Positions 16,103-25,184 are shown, counted from the first letter of the stretch. The stretch is DNA of 64,000 bases from CAVVXX01 sp052389895 (GCA_052389895.1 JBQTHM010000002.1:47793-111792); one strand, 5' to 3'. Notes: generated by a model from the sequence alone, not told the origin. Program-made: numbers and translations.

Positions 16103-17090
16103 GCCCGGCTCTTGCGGCCAGCGATTTCAGCGAGCGTTCCGGCCTGGCGCCATAGTGAGAAATAACCTCGGCGGCCGCCAACGCACCCAGCTCGCCGCTA
16201 AGGCGCAGATCCTTGCCGTGCGAGAGCCCGTATAGGAACCCCGCTGCGAACTGATCGCCTGCACCCGTCGTATCGACGACTTTTTTGACCGGCACCGCGT
16301 CGATCACGTGAACTTCGCCATCGGGGGCCACAATGACGCAGCCTTTCTCCGAACGCGTCAGTGCGACTAGCCCGGGCCACGCTCGCGCCTGTTGCAAGGC
16401 TTCGTCGAACGTCTCCACTTCGTAGAGCGACTTCGCCTCTTCTTCGTTGGCGAAAAGAATGTCCACGTCGGATCTCAGAAGCTGCAGAAATTCGTGGCGG
16501 AAGCGGCCGACGCAGAAGGGATCGGAAAGCGTCATTGCCACCTTGCGCCCGGCCCCCCTGGCTGCCGTGATCGCCTTGCGAATGGCCGCTTTCGCGCCGT
16601 CTGCGTCCCACAAATAGCCCTCGATATAGAGCGTGCCCGAGGCCGCGATGGCCTTTGCATCGATGTCTCCGGGCGTGAGCTCGCGGCAGGCGCCGAGATA
16701 GGTGCTCATGCTGCGCTGCCCGTCGGGCGTCACAATGATAAGGCTGCAAGCAGTCGATGGCCCGTCTTCGCCCATGGGTGTGTCGAAGTGAACGCCGATC
16801 CGCCTGAGGTCCGCGGCGAAGCTTCGCCCCAAAGCATCGTTCTTGGCCTTGCCTATAAAAAGGGCCTTGCCGCCGAAAGAGGCGAAACCGGCCAGCGCGT
16901 TGGCGGTTGAGCCGCCCGAGCTCCGCAGCGCGCCCGGCATCAGTCCCAACAGGTGTTCCGCGCGAAACTCGTCGATCAGCGTCATCACCGCTTTGGCGAT
17001 CTTGTGTTCGAGCAGAAATTGGTCGGGCGCGGCAAAGATTACGTCCACAATGGGATTGCCGACGCCGGCCACGTCGAAATCGCGTTTCAT
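16095..17090 (-). CDS. PfkB family carbohydrate/adenosine kinase
   Basis: A 331-residue ribokinase-fold sugar or nucleoside kinase. Signature 1 is the GG-containing stretch SSGGSTANALAGFASFGG near residue 60, and signature 2 is DTTGAGDQFAAGFLYGL near residue 275 with catalytic Asp. The start FDVAGVGNPIVDVI is typical of the alphaproteobacterial group annotated as adenosine kinase, but substrate is not provable from sequence. ATG 17090 is chosen because upstream codons are not conserved. It diverges from the small lipoprotein gene at 17168. Confidence 0.9.
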   Translation of the reverse strand: MKRDFDVAGVGNPIVDVIFAAPDQFLLEHKIAKAVMTLIDEFRAEHLLGLMPGALRSSGGSTANALAGFASFGGKALFIGKAKNDALGRSFAADLRRIGVHFDTPMGEDGPSTACSLIIVTPDGQRSMSTYLGACRELTPGDIDAKAIAASGTLYIEGYLWDADGAKAAIRKAITAARGAGRKVAMTLSDPFCVGRFRHEFLQLLRSDVDILFANEEEAKSLYEVETFDEALQQARAWPGLVALTRSEKGCVIVAPDGEVHVIDAVPVKKVVDTTGAGDQFAAGFLYGLSHGKDLRLSGELGALAAAEVISHYGARPERSLKSLAARAGLI

Positions 17091-17167
17091 GAATTTTCCC
17101 GCGGGCGTAAGTGGCGCATGGCCGGGCGAGCCGCTATAAACTCGAGTGGCTTTAGGCGGCGGCTGGC

Positions 17168-17557
17168 ATGTTGGCAAGGGCAGCAAGTTTTTTCCTGGCA
17201 TCTGCGTGTCTCGTGCTTGCCGGCTGCAAGACGGACGGGGTCGCCACTGCGACGCCGTCTGCCGCGGGCAGCGGAGGGCACATGGCGCTGCTTTCGCCTC
17301 CGACCGTTGGCCGCGGCCTCGTGGGCTGGGAGGCCGACAAGATCCGCGGTCTATACGGCGTGCCCGCCTTCGTGCGCCGCGAAAAGAAGTCCGAACTCTG
17401 GCGCTACGACGGCCAGGACTGCGCGGCCATTTTCATTCTCTATCAGGACGCCGAAACGTTGCGCGTGCGCCATGTGGAAACCTATCCGCAGAAAGGCGCG
17501 GTTGCCGACGCCGCCTGCCTTGCCGGCATCAAGAGGCGCGCGCCCGCGACATCCTAG
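17168..17557 (+). CDS. small hypothetical lipoprotein
   Basis: 129 residues. It has a clear lipoprotein signal: a short charged N-terminus, a hydrophobic core and lipobox LAGC with Cys near residue 20. The mature part contains WEADKIRGLYGVPAFVRREKKSELWRYDGQDCAAIFILY, resembling small alphaproteobacterial lipoproteins with an OmlA-like fold; its function is unknown. It ends inside the convergent nth gene (29-bp overlap). Confidence 0.78.
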   Translation: MLARAASFFLASACLVLAGCKTDGVATATPSAAGSGGHMALLSPPTVGRGLVGWEADKIRGLYGVPAFVRREKKSELWRYDGQDCAAIFILYQDAETLRVRHVETYPQKGAVADAACLAGIKRRAPATS

Positions 17558-18218
17558 GGCTTTTTAATTCCGGCACCTTCGTCTTGTGGGCGTAACGGCA
17601 CAGGTCTCGCACGACGCACTCCGGGCATTTGGGCTTGCGCGCAACGCATACATAGCGCCCGTGCAGGATCAGCCAGTGATGCGCATGCAGTTTGTAGCGC
17701 TCGGGCACCACTGCGTTGAGCCGCTCTTCGACGGCACGCGGGTCTTTTCCCGGTGCGATGTTTGTGCGGTTAGCCAGGCGGAAGATATGCGTGTCAACTG
17801 CGATCGTGGGTTCGTCAAAAGCGACGTTGAGCACGACATTTGCAGTCTTGCGTCCGACGCCCGGAAGTTCTTCCAGCGCCTCGCGGGTCTTCGGCACTTT
17901 TCCGCCGTGTTTTTCGACGAGAAGCTTTGAAAGGGCGATGACGTTCTTCGCCTTGACCTTGTAAAGGCCGATCGTCTTGATGGCGCGGGCCAGCCGCGCT
18001 TCTCCGAAGGCGAGCATTTTTTCCGGCGAGTCGATACGGGAGAACAGGGGACCGGTCGCCTTGTTCACGCTTCTGTCCGTTGCCTGCGCGGAAAGCACGA
18101 CGGCGATCAACAGCGTGTACGGATTGATGTAATCGAGCTCCGAACGCGGATTCGGATCGCGCGCGGCGAAGCGCGCAAAGAACGTCTCGACTTCTTTTCG
18201 GGTGAACGGCCGCGGCAT
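17529..18218 (-). CDS. nth: endonuclease III
   Basis: A DNA glycosylase/AP lyase removing oxidised pyrimidines. It is 229 residues. The helix-hairpin-helix LPGVGRKTANVVLN carries the catalytic Lys, VDTHIFRLANRT the catalytic Asp. The [4Fe-4S] ligands are spaced C-x6-C-x2-C-x5-C (CVARKPKCPECVVRDLC). ATG 18218 gives the family start MPRPFTRKEVETFF; ATG 18245 upstream is less likely. Divergent from the glycine-zipper lipoprotein. Confidence 0.96.
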   Translation of the reverse strand: MPRPFTRKEVETFFARFAARDPNPRSELDYINPYTLLIAVVLSAQATDRSVNKATGPLFSRIDSPEKMLAFGEARLARAIKTIGLYKVKAKNVIALSKLLVEKHGGKVPKTREALEELPGVGRKTANVVLNVAFDEPTIAVDTHIFRLANRTNIAPGKDPRAVEERLNAVVPERYKLHAHHWLILHGRYVCVARKPKCPECVVRDLCRYAHKTKVPELKSPRMSRARAS

Positions 18219-18341
18219 GAGAAGGCAAAATTGTGGCAGGCTCATGTATACAGCGCCATCGGCGTTCACGCTCGGCCCGCCGCGGGGAACGATATTTTTT
18301 CATTTCCGTTGTCGCTGGGTACCGCGAAACGGAGACTACGG

Positions 18342-18623
18342 ATGTACCTGAAAACTCTGATTCTTGCGGGCGTGACCGCACTGCTGGTCGCGGGCTGCGG
18401 GACGCGTCCCGAAGACCGCGCGGTGTCGGGCGGCCTCTTGGGCGCCGGTGCCGGTGCGGCTATCGGCTCGGTAACCGGTGACGCCGGCAAAGGCGCGATC
18501 ATCGGCGGCGTGGCCGGCGCGGCTGCCGGCCTTTTGACCGATCCGTGCACGCTCAATCTGGGCGATCCTTATTGGCGCCGGCACGGCGAGGAGGAATACT
18601 ATCGGCGTTGCGGACATCGATAA
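18342..18623 (+). CDS. glycine-zipper small lipoprotein
   Basis: 93 residues. Signal peptide with lipobox VAGC (Cys near residue 19), then a glycine-zipper segment (GGLLGAGAGAAIGSVTGDAG, GAIIGGVAGAAAGLL) like those of Lpp-associated or OmpA-like glycine-zipper outer-membrane proteins, and a short His/Arg/Glu-rich tail. Function unknown. GGAGACTACGG precedes ATG 18342. A strong intrinsic terminator follows 20 bases after the stop, so the gene looks monocistronic. Confidence 0.85.
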   Translation: MYLKTLILAGVTALLVAGCGTRPEDRAVSGGLLGAGAGAAIGSVTGDAGKGAIIGGVAGAAAGLLTDPCTLNLGDPYWRRHGEEEYYRRCGHR

Positions 18624-18643
18624 GATGAATCGCAAATGCCGTA

Positions 18644-18680
18644 GGGAAGGCTCCGCGAAAGCGTGAGCCTTCCCGCTTTT
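18644..18680 (+). terminator. intrinsic terminator after glycine-zipper lipoprotein
   Basis: GGGAAGGCTC (18644-18653) pairs perfectly with GAGCCTTCCC (18665-18674). Inside, CGC-GAAA-GCG adds three base pairs closed by a GNRA tetraloop, with one bulged T. GCTTTTGCTT follows. This is one of the clearest terminators in the window. Confidence 0.88.
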
Positions 18681-18736
18681 GCTTCTCCTGATGGTGTGAT
18701 TTGCCGTGGGCCCCGAACGGGGCCTAAGCTTTGTTG

Positions 18737-19213
18737 ATGGCTCGCGCAGAAACTGTCTATTTCGATGCGGTGCTGGCACCCAATCCGCCGCTGTCGCGTG
18801 GCGCGTTGTTTCTCGTACTTTTCGTCATCTCTGCCGTCGGGTTTGCTTTGGCGCTGTTTTTTGCGCTGCGCGGCGCCTGGCCGGTGACGCCGTTCCTTGG
18901 AGCCGATGTCGCGCTCCTTGCCTGTGCGTTGCACGCCAGCATGCGCGCAAGCCGCAGGCGCGAAAGGCTGACACTCACCTCCGGCAGACTTTTGCTCAAA
19001 CGAATTGACTCCAGGGGGCGCGAAACTGTCATCGAGGCCAATCCCTACTGGATGCGGGTCGAACACGAAGATCCGGAACGGCTGGGGGCGGAGCTTGCTT
19101 TGGTCAGCCGCGGCAAGCGGCTGGTCGTTGGCCGGTTTCTTGGTGCGGACGAACGCGCGTCGTTGGCTGAAGCGCTGGTCAAGGCCATCGGCCGCGCGCG
19201 GGCTAGCGCCTGA
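18737..19213 (+). CDS. DUF2244 membrane protein
   Basis: A 158-residue DUF2244 protein: short N-terminus (FDAVLAPNPPLSRGALFLV), two adjacent membrane helices (about residues 22-42 and 48-65), then a cytoplasmic beta-rich domain (NPYWMRVEHEDPERLGAELALVSRG). Common in alphaproteobacteria, function unknown. The frame also has two TTG codons just upstream (18731, 18734); ATG 18737 is preferred. The gene upstream is closed by a terminator, so it should have its own promoter. Confidence 0.85.
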   Translation: MARAETVYFDAVLAPNPPLSRGALFLVLFVISAVGFALALFFALRGAWPVTPFLGADVALLACALHASMRASRRRERLTLTSGRLLLKRIDSRGRETVIEANPYWMRVEHEDPERLGAELALVSRGKRLVVGRFLGADERASLAEALVKAIGRARASA

Positions 19214-19266
19214 ATTTCAGCAATTTTCGGGTCGCTGGTGCCGCGAAGAGGGGTTAGCCTCGCGCC

Positions 19267-20148
19267 ATGATCAGCAGTGCAACAGCAGTCCCAACCGAAG
19301 AGTTCGACGCGGACGCGAGCTACGTCCGCATAGGGCGCGCGATTCGCTATCTATCCGAGCACTACCAGGAGCAGCCGGATCTCGCCGCCGCCGCAAATGC
19401 GGCGGCCCTTTCGCCCTATCACTTCCAGCGGTTGTTTACGCGTTATGTGGGGGTAAGCCCCAAGGCTTTCGTTGCCAACCTCACGCTCGAGCACGCAAAG
19501 GCGGAGCTCGTCAATGGCGCCAGCGTGTTCGATGCAGCGATCGAGGCGGGGCTTTCGGGCCCATCGCGACTGCACGATCTCTGCCTAAAGGTTGAAGCGA
19601 TGACGCCGGGCAGGTTGGCCAAGGGCGGCGAGGGGCTCACCATCCGTTATGGTTTTCATCCTTCGCTGTTCGGAACCGCGCTCATCATGGCGACAAACCA
19701 GGGCGTATGCGGAGTCGCTTTCGGCGATGACGGCGAGGAAGCCGGAATGCTCGGCGACATGACCTCGCGCTGGCCGCAGGCAAGATTCGTCGAGGATGCG
19801 CGCGAGACTGGAAGCTATGCCGAGCGGATTTTCGCCACCAAGGGCGAAGTGCCCATCGTGCTCATCGGCACGCCCTGGCAGATCAAGGTGTGGCGCGCGC
19901 TGCTTTCCATTCCGCCCGGCAAGGTCACGACCTATCGCGCACTCGCCGAAAAAGTCCGCGGACCAAAGGCCGCGCGTGCGGCGGGCGCGGCCGTTGGGCG
20001 CAATCCCATCTCATGGCTTATTCCCTGCCATCGCGTTCTGGGCAGCGACGGCGCGCTGCATGGCTATCACTGGGGGCTCGCGCGCAAGCGCGCGATGCTC
20101 GCCTACGAAGCCGCTCAGGCGAGGCCCAGCACGTCGGCCATGGAATAA
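19267..20148 (+). CDS. AraC-type HTH fused to O6-alkylguanine-DNA methyltransferase (Ada-like)
   Basis: 293 residues. Residues about 20-110 form an AraC-type helix-turn-helix domain (AAALSPYHFQRLFTRYVGVSP). Residues about 125-285 form the Ada/Ogt alkyltransferase, with IPPGKVTTYRALA and the suicide-Cys motif PCHRVLGSDGALHGYHWGL. It transfers an alkyl group from DNA to itself and probably regulates transcription. The E. coli Ada N-terminal zinc domain that senses methyl phosphotriesters is absent, so any inducing signal must differ. Convergent with dapB, overlapping it by 34 bases. Confidence 0.9.
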   Translation: MISSATAVPTEEFDADASYVRIGRAIRYLSEHYQEQPDLAAAANAAALSPYHFQRLFTRYVGVSPKAFVANLTLEHAKAELVNGASVFDAAIEAGLSGPSRLHDLCLKVEAMTPGRLAKGGEGLTIRYGFHPSLFGTALIMATNQGVCGVAFGDDGEEAGMLGDMTSRWPQARFVEDARETGSYAERIFATKGEVPIVLIGTPWQIKVWRALLSIPPGKVTTYRALAEKVRGPKAARAAGAAVGRNPISWLIPCHRVLGSDGALHGYHWGLARKRAMLAYEAAQARPSTSAME

Positions 20149-20921
20149 AGCCCAGGGCTTTTGCCCATAGCCCAGCGCGCGGCGGCAATTGCACCCTGGG
20201 CAAATATCATGCGGTCCTCGGCGCGATGGATGAGCTCGATGCGTTCGCCTGCGCCCGCCAGTACAACGGTATGCTCGCCTACGACCGTTCCCCCGCGCAG
20301 CGAGGCAAAACCGATGGCGCCGTCCGGCCGCCTGCCCGTGTTTCCGTCGCGCGCGCGAACCTTTTGCTCGTTCAGATTCACGCCGCGCCCTTCGGCCGCC
20401 GCCTCGCCAAGAAGGATCGCAGTGCCCGATGGCGCATCCACTTTCATGCGATGATGCATTTCCAGGATTTCGATGTCGTAATTGGGAAGCGCCTTGGCCG
20501 CTTCGCGCACCAGGGCGGCTAGCAGATTTACTCCCAAGCTCATGTTGCCCGATTGCACTATGACCGCCCTGCGCGCAGCCGCTTTGATGCGCGTCATGTC
20601 GGCGGGCGACAGTCCCGTCGTGCCGATCACATGGACCATGCCCTTGGCCGCCGCGGACTCCGCCAGCGTCACACTTGCCGCAGGCGTGGAAAAATCGAGC
20701 ACCGCATCTGCATCGGCGAGCGCCGCATTTGCATTGTCGGTGAGCGCCACGCCGGTGACCGCCAGGCCCACGAGCTCGCCCGCATCCCTGCCGATCGCCG
20801 AGTTGCCGGTACGCACCAGCGCGCCTGCAAGCCGCGTGTCCGCTGTCTCGCCAAGCACCGCGAGAAGCGTGCGGCCCATGCGCCCCGAGGCGCCGGCGAC
20901 CGCGATGCGCATGGCTGTCAT
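20115..20921 (-). CDS. dapB: 4-hydroxy-tetrahydrodipicolinate reductase
   Basis: NAD(P)H-dependent step of lysine and diaminopimelate synthesis. It is 268 residues. Nucleotide-binding start RIAVAGASGRMGRTLL, GTTGLSPADM, SGNMSLGVNLL, and the catalytic/substrate segment EILEMHHRMKVDAPSGTA with the His-His pair and Lys. ATG 20921 is assigned; ATG 20912 is possible. It follows grpE by 8 bases on the same strand, so it may be transcribed from the hrcA promoter. Confidence 0.95.
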   Translation of the reverse strand: MTAMRIAVAGASGRMGRTLLAVLGETADTRLAGALVRTGNSAIGRDAGELVGLAVTGVALTDNANAALADADAVLDFSTPAASVTLAESAAAKGMVHVIGTTGLSPADMTRIKAAARRAVIVQSGNMSLGVNLLAALVREAAKALPNYDIEILEMHHRMKVDAPSGTAILLGEAAAEGRGVNLNEQKVRARDGNTGRRPDGAIGFASLRGGTVVGEHTVVLAGAGERIELIHRAEDRMIFAQGAIAAARWAMGKSPGLYSMADVLGLA

Positions 20922-20929
20922 GTTTGCGC

Positions 20930-21514
20930 TTATAGCGCGCCCTCTTCGGGTTCGCCCGCGGAATTAGCGACGGTTTCGGCTCGCGCCACGGTGACCATGG
21001 CGGGCCTAAGGAGGCGGTCGGCGATGGTGTAACCCTCTTGGATCACGCTCACCACCGTGCCCGCCTCTTTTCCCTCGGCGGGGACTTCCGCGATCGCCTG
21101 ATGCAGATGCGGATCGAAGCGCGCCCCTTCCGCGTCGATGCGCCGAATGCCGTGGCGGGCAAGCGTAGCCTGGAGCTCGCGCTCCGTGGCCTCCACGCCT
21201 TCCAGCACTGATTTGACGGCTTCGTTCGCCTTCGCGCGCGTTTCTGGCGCGAGATGATCAAGCGCGCGCCTCAGGTTGTCAGCTACCGTCAGCATATCGC
21301 GTGCGAATTTCGTGGTGCCGTAGGAAAGCGCGTCCGCGCGCTCGCGCTCGGCACGTTTGCGCGTATTCTCGGCTTCGGCCAGCGCGCGCAGCATGCGGTC
21401 CTTGAGCTCGGCCATTTCCGCCTGCAGCGCCTGAAGCGAGTCTTCCGCTTCGCCTTGCAGCTCCGCGCTGTTTTCCTGCCGTTCTTTTTCGTCGTCTGGG
21501 ACCATGACCCTCAC
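20930..21514 (-). CDS. grpE: nucleotide exchange factor GrpE
   Basis: The DnaK nucleotide exchange factor. It is 194 residues. The N-terminal half is a long coiled coil (LQALQAEMAELKDRMLRALA), followed by the family motif YGTTKFARDMLTVADNLRRA and the beta-domain (GVRRIDAEGARFDPHLHQAI-type, VVSVIQEGYTIADRLLRPA). GTG 21514 overlaps the hrcA stop by 4 bases; ATG 21505 is the alternative start. hrcA-grpE is a common alphaproteobacterial heat-shock pair. Confidence 0.95.
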   Translation of the reverse strand: MRVMVPDDEKERQENSAELQGEAEDSLQALQAEMAELKDRMLRALAEAENTRKRAERERADALSYGTTKFARDMLTVADNLRRALDHLAPETRAKANEAVKSVLEGVEATERELQATLARHGIRRIDAEGARFDPHLHQAIAEVPAEGKEAGTVVSVIQEGYTIADRLLRPAMVTVARAETVANSAGEPEEGAL

Positions 21515-22605
21515 GCAAGCAATCGCCCGATGACGCGGGCGGTGTAATCGACCATCGGAATAATATGCGCGTAATTGAGGCGCGTGGGGCCCAGCACGCC
21601 GATGACGCCCACAATCTTGCCCTTGGCATCGGCATAGGGCGCGGCCACGATCGAGGAGCCGGAAAGGCTGAACAGCTTGTTCTCGGATCCTATGAAGATA
21701 CGCACGCCTTCCGCGTCCTTGGCGAGTTCGAGAAGCCGTATCAGATCCGTTTTGCGTTCGATATCGTCGAACAGCGCCCGGATGCGCTCGATGTCGCTCT
21801 GCGCCTCGGCGTCTTCCAGGAGCCGCGCGGCGCCGCGCACGATCAGGATCTTGTCGTCGCTGGTGCGTCCCGTTTCCGATGGCCGCTCGCTCAGTGTGGC
21901 CAGACCGGCGGCCACCACCTTGGCGGTCAATGCATCCAGCTCCGCGCGCTGCTCCTCCAGTTCGCGGCGGATTTCCTCGCTTGCGGTATCGAGCGTGCGC
22001 CCGCGCAGCTTTGCGCTCAGATAGTTGGACGCCTCGACCAGCACCGAAGGCGGCAGCCCGGTAGGCATGGGAAGGAAGCGGTTCTCCACGCTGCCGTCCT
22101 CGCCGACGATGACGACAAGCGCCTTGTCGGGCGAGACGTTGACAAACTCGATGTGCTTGAGTGCCGCTTCATGTTTGGGCGCAACCAGAACGCCCGCGCA
22201 GCGCGAGAGGCCGGAAAGCAGCGCCGCGGCTTCGTTAAGTACGTCTTCGAGCGCGTGCCCGGAACCGGCGATGCGTTTTTCGATCGCTTCGCGCTCTTCC
22301 GCGGCGAGATCGCCGACCTCGAGCAAGCCATCCACGAACAGGCGAAGCCCGCGTTCCGTCGGCACGCGGCCAGCGCTGGTATGCGGCGCGTAAAGCAGGC
22401 CCATCTTTTCCAGATCGGCCATCACGTTGCGGATGGAAGCGGGCGATAGCGTCAGCGGCAGGCGCTGCGATAGCGTGCGCGAGCCCACCGGCTCGCCCGA
22501 GGCAAGATAGGCTTCCACCAGATGGCGGAAGATTTCGCGCGGCCGCTCGGCCAGCTCTACGCCTGCGGCCGCAGAAAACCTCGCCTCGAAACGCTCTTCT
22601 CCCAT
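21511..22605 (-). CDS. hrcA: heat-inducible transcription repressor HrcA
   Basis: The repressor of groESL/dnaK-type operons through CIRCE elements, folded with help from GroEL. It is 364 residues: an N-terminal winged helix (GSRTLSQRLPLTLSPASIRNVM), the conserved GLLYAPHTSAGRVPTERG, and a GAF-like middle and dimerisation region. ATG 22605 yields MGEERFEARF. No CIRCE inverted repeat (TTAGCACTC-N9-GAGTGCTAA) is present in the 109-bp gap to rph, so autoregulation through CIRCE is not supported here. Confidence 0.95.
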   Translation of the reverse strand: MGEERFEARFSAAAGVELAERPREIFRHLVEAYLASGEPVGSRTLSQRLPLTLSPASIRNVMADLEKMGLLYAPHTSAGRVPTERGLRLFVDGLLEVGDLAAEEREAIEKRIAGSGHALEDVLNEAAALLSGLSRCAGVLVAPKHEAALKHIEFVNVSPDKALVVIVGEDGSVENRFLPMPTGLPPSVLVEASNYLSAKLRGRTLDTASEEIRRELEEQRAELDALTAKVVAAGLATLSERPSETGRTSDDKILIVRGAARLLEDAEAQSDIERIRALFDDIERKTDLIRLLELAKDAEGVRIFIGSENKLFSLSGSSIVAAPYADAKGKIVGVIGVLGPTRLNYAHIIPMVDYTARVIGRLLA

Positions 22606-22714
22606 GTTAACCCATTGTTTCGACTGGAGAATGTTTGTGCCCGGACCGCCGATTGCACATGGGCCGGGCACGGCGCTAGGTAGCCGCAGAATACTGAAAC
22701 TTCAAGGGAGTGCC

Positions 22715-23431
22715 ATGCGCGCAAGCGGCCGCCGCCCCGATGAAATGCGCCGTGTGGTGCTCGAGCCAGGAGCAGCCAAATACGCAGAAGGCTCCTGCCT
22801 CGCAAGTTTCGGCGACACCAAAGTGTTCTGCACGGCGACGCTGGAAAACCAGGTCCCGCCTTTTTTGAAAGCGACGGGAAAGGGGTGGATCACCGCCGAG
22901 TACGGCATGCTGCCGCGAGCGACGTCGGAGCGCACGCGCCGCGAAGCGGTCGTCGGCAGGCAGGGCGGTCGCACGCAGGAAATCCAGCGTCTCATCGGCA
23001 GAAGCCTGCGTGCGGTGACCGCACTGGAATTGCTGGGCGAACGTCAGATCGTCATGGATTGCGACGTTTTGCAGGCCGACGGCGGCACGCGCACCGCAGC
23101 GGTCACCGGCGGTTTCGTCGCGCTGCATCAATGCGTAAGCTTCATGCTGAAGGCCGGCATGATCGCAAGCCACGCGGTCAAGGATCACGTTGCTGCCGTT
23201 TCCTGCGGGATCATCGGTGGGGTTGCCATGCTCGACCTCGATTATGAAGAAGATTCGTCGGCGAATACGGACGCAAATTTCGTCATTACGGGCGCGGGCG
23301 GGCTCGTGGAAGTGCAGGGCACGGCGGAAGGGGCGCCCTTCAGCGAGGCGGAATTGAATGAGCTTCTGCGGCTCGCGCGCAAGGGCGTGGAGGAGCTCGT
23401 CGCCGCGCAAAAGCGCGCACTGGGAAAATGA
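22715..23431 (+). CDS. rph: ribonuclease PH
   Basis: A phosphorolytic 3'-5' exoribonuclease trimming tRNA 3' ends. It is 238 residues, hexameric family. It starts MRASGRRPDEMRRVVLEPG, with phosphate-binding GRQGGRTQEIQRLIGRSLRA and DCDVLQADGGTRTAAVTGG. AAGGGAG lies before ATG 22715. First gene of rph-rdgB-hemW, each overlapping the next by 4 bases; divergent from hrcA. Confidence 0.96.
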   Translation: MRASGRRPDEMRRVVLEPGAAKYAEGSCLASFGDTKVFCTATLENQVPPFLKATGKGWITAEYGMLPRATSERTRREAVVGRQGGRTQEIQRLIGRSLRAVTALELLGERQIVMDCDVLQADGGTRTAAVTGGFVALHQCVSFMLKAGMIASHAVKDHVAAVSCGIIGGVAMLDLDYEEDSSANTDANFVITGAGGLVEVQGTAEGAPFSEAELNELLRLARKGVEELVAAQKRALGK

Positions 23432-24042
23432 TCTCGCTTGGCAAAGACGCACGCCTTGTGGTGGCCAGCCACAATCCCGGCAAAGTGCACGAAATAGCCG
23501 ATCTCTTTTCTGAATTCGGCGTAAACGTCATCGGCGCGGGCGAACTCGGGCTGGGGGAACCGAGCGAGACAGGCGCTACCTTCGCCGCAAACGCGCGGCT
23601 CAAGGCGAAAGCCGCGGCAAACGAAGCCGGCCTGCCCGCGCTCGCCGACGATTCCGGCCTGTGTGTGGGTTCGCTCGGCGGCGCTCCCGGCGTTTTATCC
23701 GCACGCTGGGCGGGGCCAAAGAAGGATTTTGCTGTCGCCATGAAACGCGTCGAGGACGAGCTGGCGGCCAAGGGCGCGAAAAATGCACGCGCGCACTTCG
23801 TTTGCGCGCTGGCATTCGCCGTCCCTGGCGGGGAAATAAAGATTTTCGAAGGACGCGTTGACGGCACGCTTACATTTCCGCCGCGGGGAACGCGCGGCTT
23901 CGGTTATGATCCGATCTTCGTGGCCGATGGCGAGACAATGACCTTCGGCGAAATGCAGCCGGAAAAGAAGCATTCCATCAGCCACCGGGCCCGCGCGTTC
24001 GCCAAGTTCGTTGCCGCACTCAAGCTGCGGGGAAATTCATGA
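23428..24042 (+). CDS. rdgB: XTP/dITP diphosphatase (RdgB/HAM1)
   Basis: Removes deaminated purine nucleotides (dITP, XTP) from the pool. 204 residues, with LVVASHNPGKVHEI at the start, the catalytic ADDSGLCVGSLGGAPGVLSARWAG-type region, and GFGYDPIFV near residue 150. Overlaps rph and hemW by 4 bases each. Confidence 0.95.
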   Translation: MISLGKDARLVVASHNPGKVHEIADLFSEFGVNVIGAGELGLGEPSETGATFAANARLKAKAAANEAGLPALADDSGLCVGSLGGAPGVLSARWAGPKKDFAVAMKRVEDELAAKGAKNARAHFVCALAFAVPGGEIKIFEGRVDGTLTFPPRGTRGFGYDPIFVADGETMTFGEMQPEKKHSISHRARAFAKFVAALKLRGNS

Positions 24043-25184
24043 TGACGAATGACTTCGGCATTTACGTGCATTGGCCCTATTGCCAGGCCAAATGCCCCTA
24101 TTGCGACTTCAATTCGCATGTGCGCGCCGAAAGAGAAGAAACGCGCTGGGCTGCGGCCATCGCGCGCGAGCTGAAATCGGTCGCCGAAATGCAGCATGCA
24201 TCGCGCCCGGAAGTCGCCAGCATCTTTTTTGGCGGCGGCACGCCCTCACTGATGGGCGGGCGCGCTGTTGCCCATGTGCTGGATGCGATTGCGGCGCTCT
24301 GGCCCGTAGCGAAGGATGTGGAAATTACGCTCGAGGCCAATCCCAACAGTGCGGAACAGGGCCGCTTTCGCGATTATCGAGCGGCCGGGGTGAACCGGCT
24401 CTCCGTGGGCGTGCAGGCGCTTGACGATGAGTCTCTCAAGGCGCTGGGGCGGCTGCACGATGCCGCCGAGGCGAGACGCGCAGTTGATCTCGCAACGCGC
24501 CTTTTTCCTCGCGCCTCCCTCGATCTCATCTATGCGCGTCCCGGACAGGCGCTCGCGCAGTGGAACGAGGAATTGAACGCGGCCCTTTCCCTGGGCACGG
24601 GGCACGTCTCGCTCTATCAGCTCACCATTGAGCCCAACACGCCCTTTGCCGTGCTGGCCCGCCAAGGAAAACTCGACGTCCCTGGTGAAATCCTCGCTTC
24701 GGATTTCTACGAGGCGACGCAGGAACTGTGCGAAGCGCGCGGCCTTCCCGCGTACGAGATTTCCAATCATGCGCGGCCGGGGGAGGAGTGCCGGCACAAC
24801 CTCATTTACTGGCGATACGGCGAATATGCGGGCGTAGGCCCCGGCGCCCATGGCAGGCTTTCGATAGACGGCATTCGCGTCGCCACGCAGGCCGAACGCC
24901 TGCCCGAGCGCTGGTTTGCGCTAACCGAAAACACAGGCGCGGGTTTTGCGCGCGAAGCGATCCAAGCGCGGGAGGCCGCGCGCGAACACCTATTGATGTC
25001 GCTTCGGCTAAGCGAAGGGATCGATCTTGCCTTCTATCGTATGCGCTGGGGCATGGCGCCCGATGACGCTCGGATGCGCGACCTCGAAACGCAAGGTCTG
25101 CTCCGGAACGGCGATGGGCGCCTGCGTGCAACCGCGCGCGGCCGCCTGGTGCTCAACCGCCTGATCGAGGAGCTGGCGCCTTAG
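24039..25184 (+). CDS. hemW: radical SAM heme chaperone HemW
   Basis: 381 residues. Radical SAM motif CxxxCxxC as CQAKCPYC near residue 18, GGGTPSLM for SAM binding, NPNSAEQGRFRDYRAAGVNRL, and the HemW C-terminal domain. The family binds heme and delivers it to respiratory enzymes; it was formerly misnamed an oxygen-independent coproporphyrinogen oxidase. The HemN-specific extra cysteine spacing is absent. Last gene of rph-rdgB-hemW, convergent with the PBP-activator gene with interlocked stops. Confidence 0.93.
   Translation: MMTNDFGIYVHWPYCQAKCPYCDFNSHVRAEREETRWAAAIARELKSVAEMQHASRPEVASIFFGGGTPSLMGGRAVAHVLDAIAALWPVAKDVEITLEANPNSAEQGRFRDYRAAGVNRLSVGVQALDDESLKALGRLHDAAEARRAVDLATRLFPRASLDLIYARPGQALAQWNEELNAALSLGTGHVSLYQLTIEPNTPFAVLARQGKLDVPGEILASDFYEATQELCEARGLPAYEISNHARPGEECRHNLIYWRYGEYAGVGPGAHGRLSIDGIRVATQAERLPERWFALTENTGAGFAREAIQAREAAREHLLMSLRLSEGIDLAFYRMRWGMAPDDARMRDLETQGLLRNGDGRLRATARGRLVLNRLIEELAP

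Noticed and set aside
22606..22714. CIRCE element expected near hrcA
   Set aside because: No TTAGCACTC-N9-GAGTGCTAA or close variant is present in the hrcA-rph gap.
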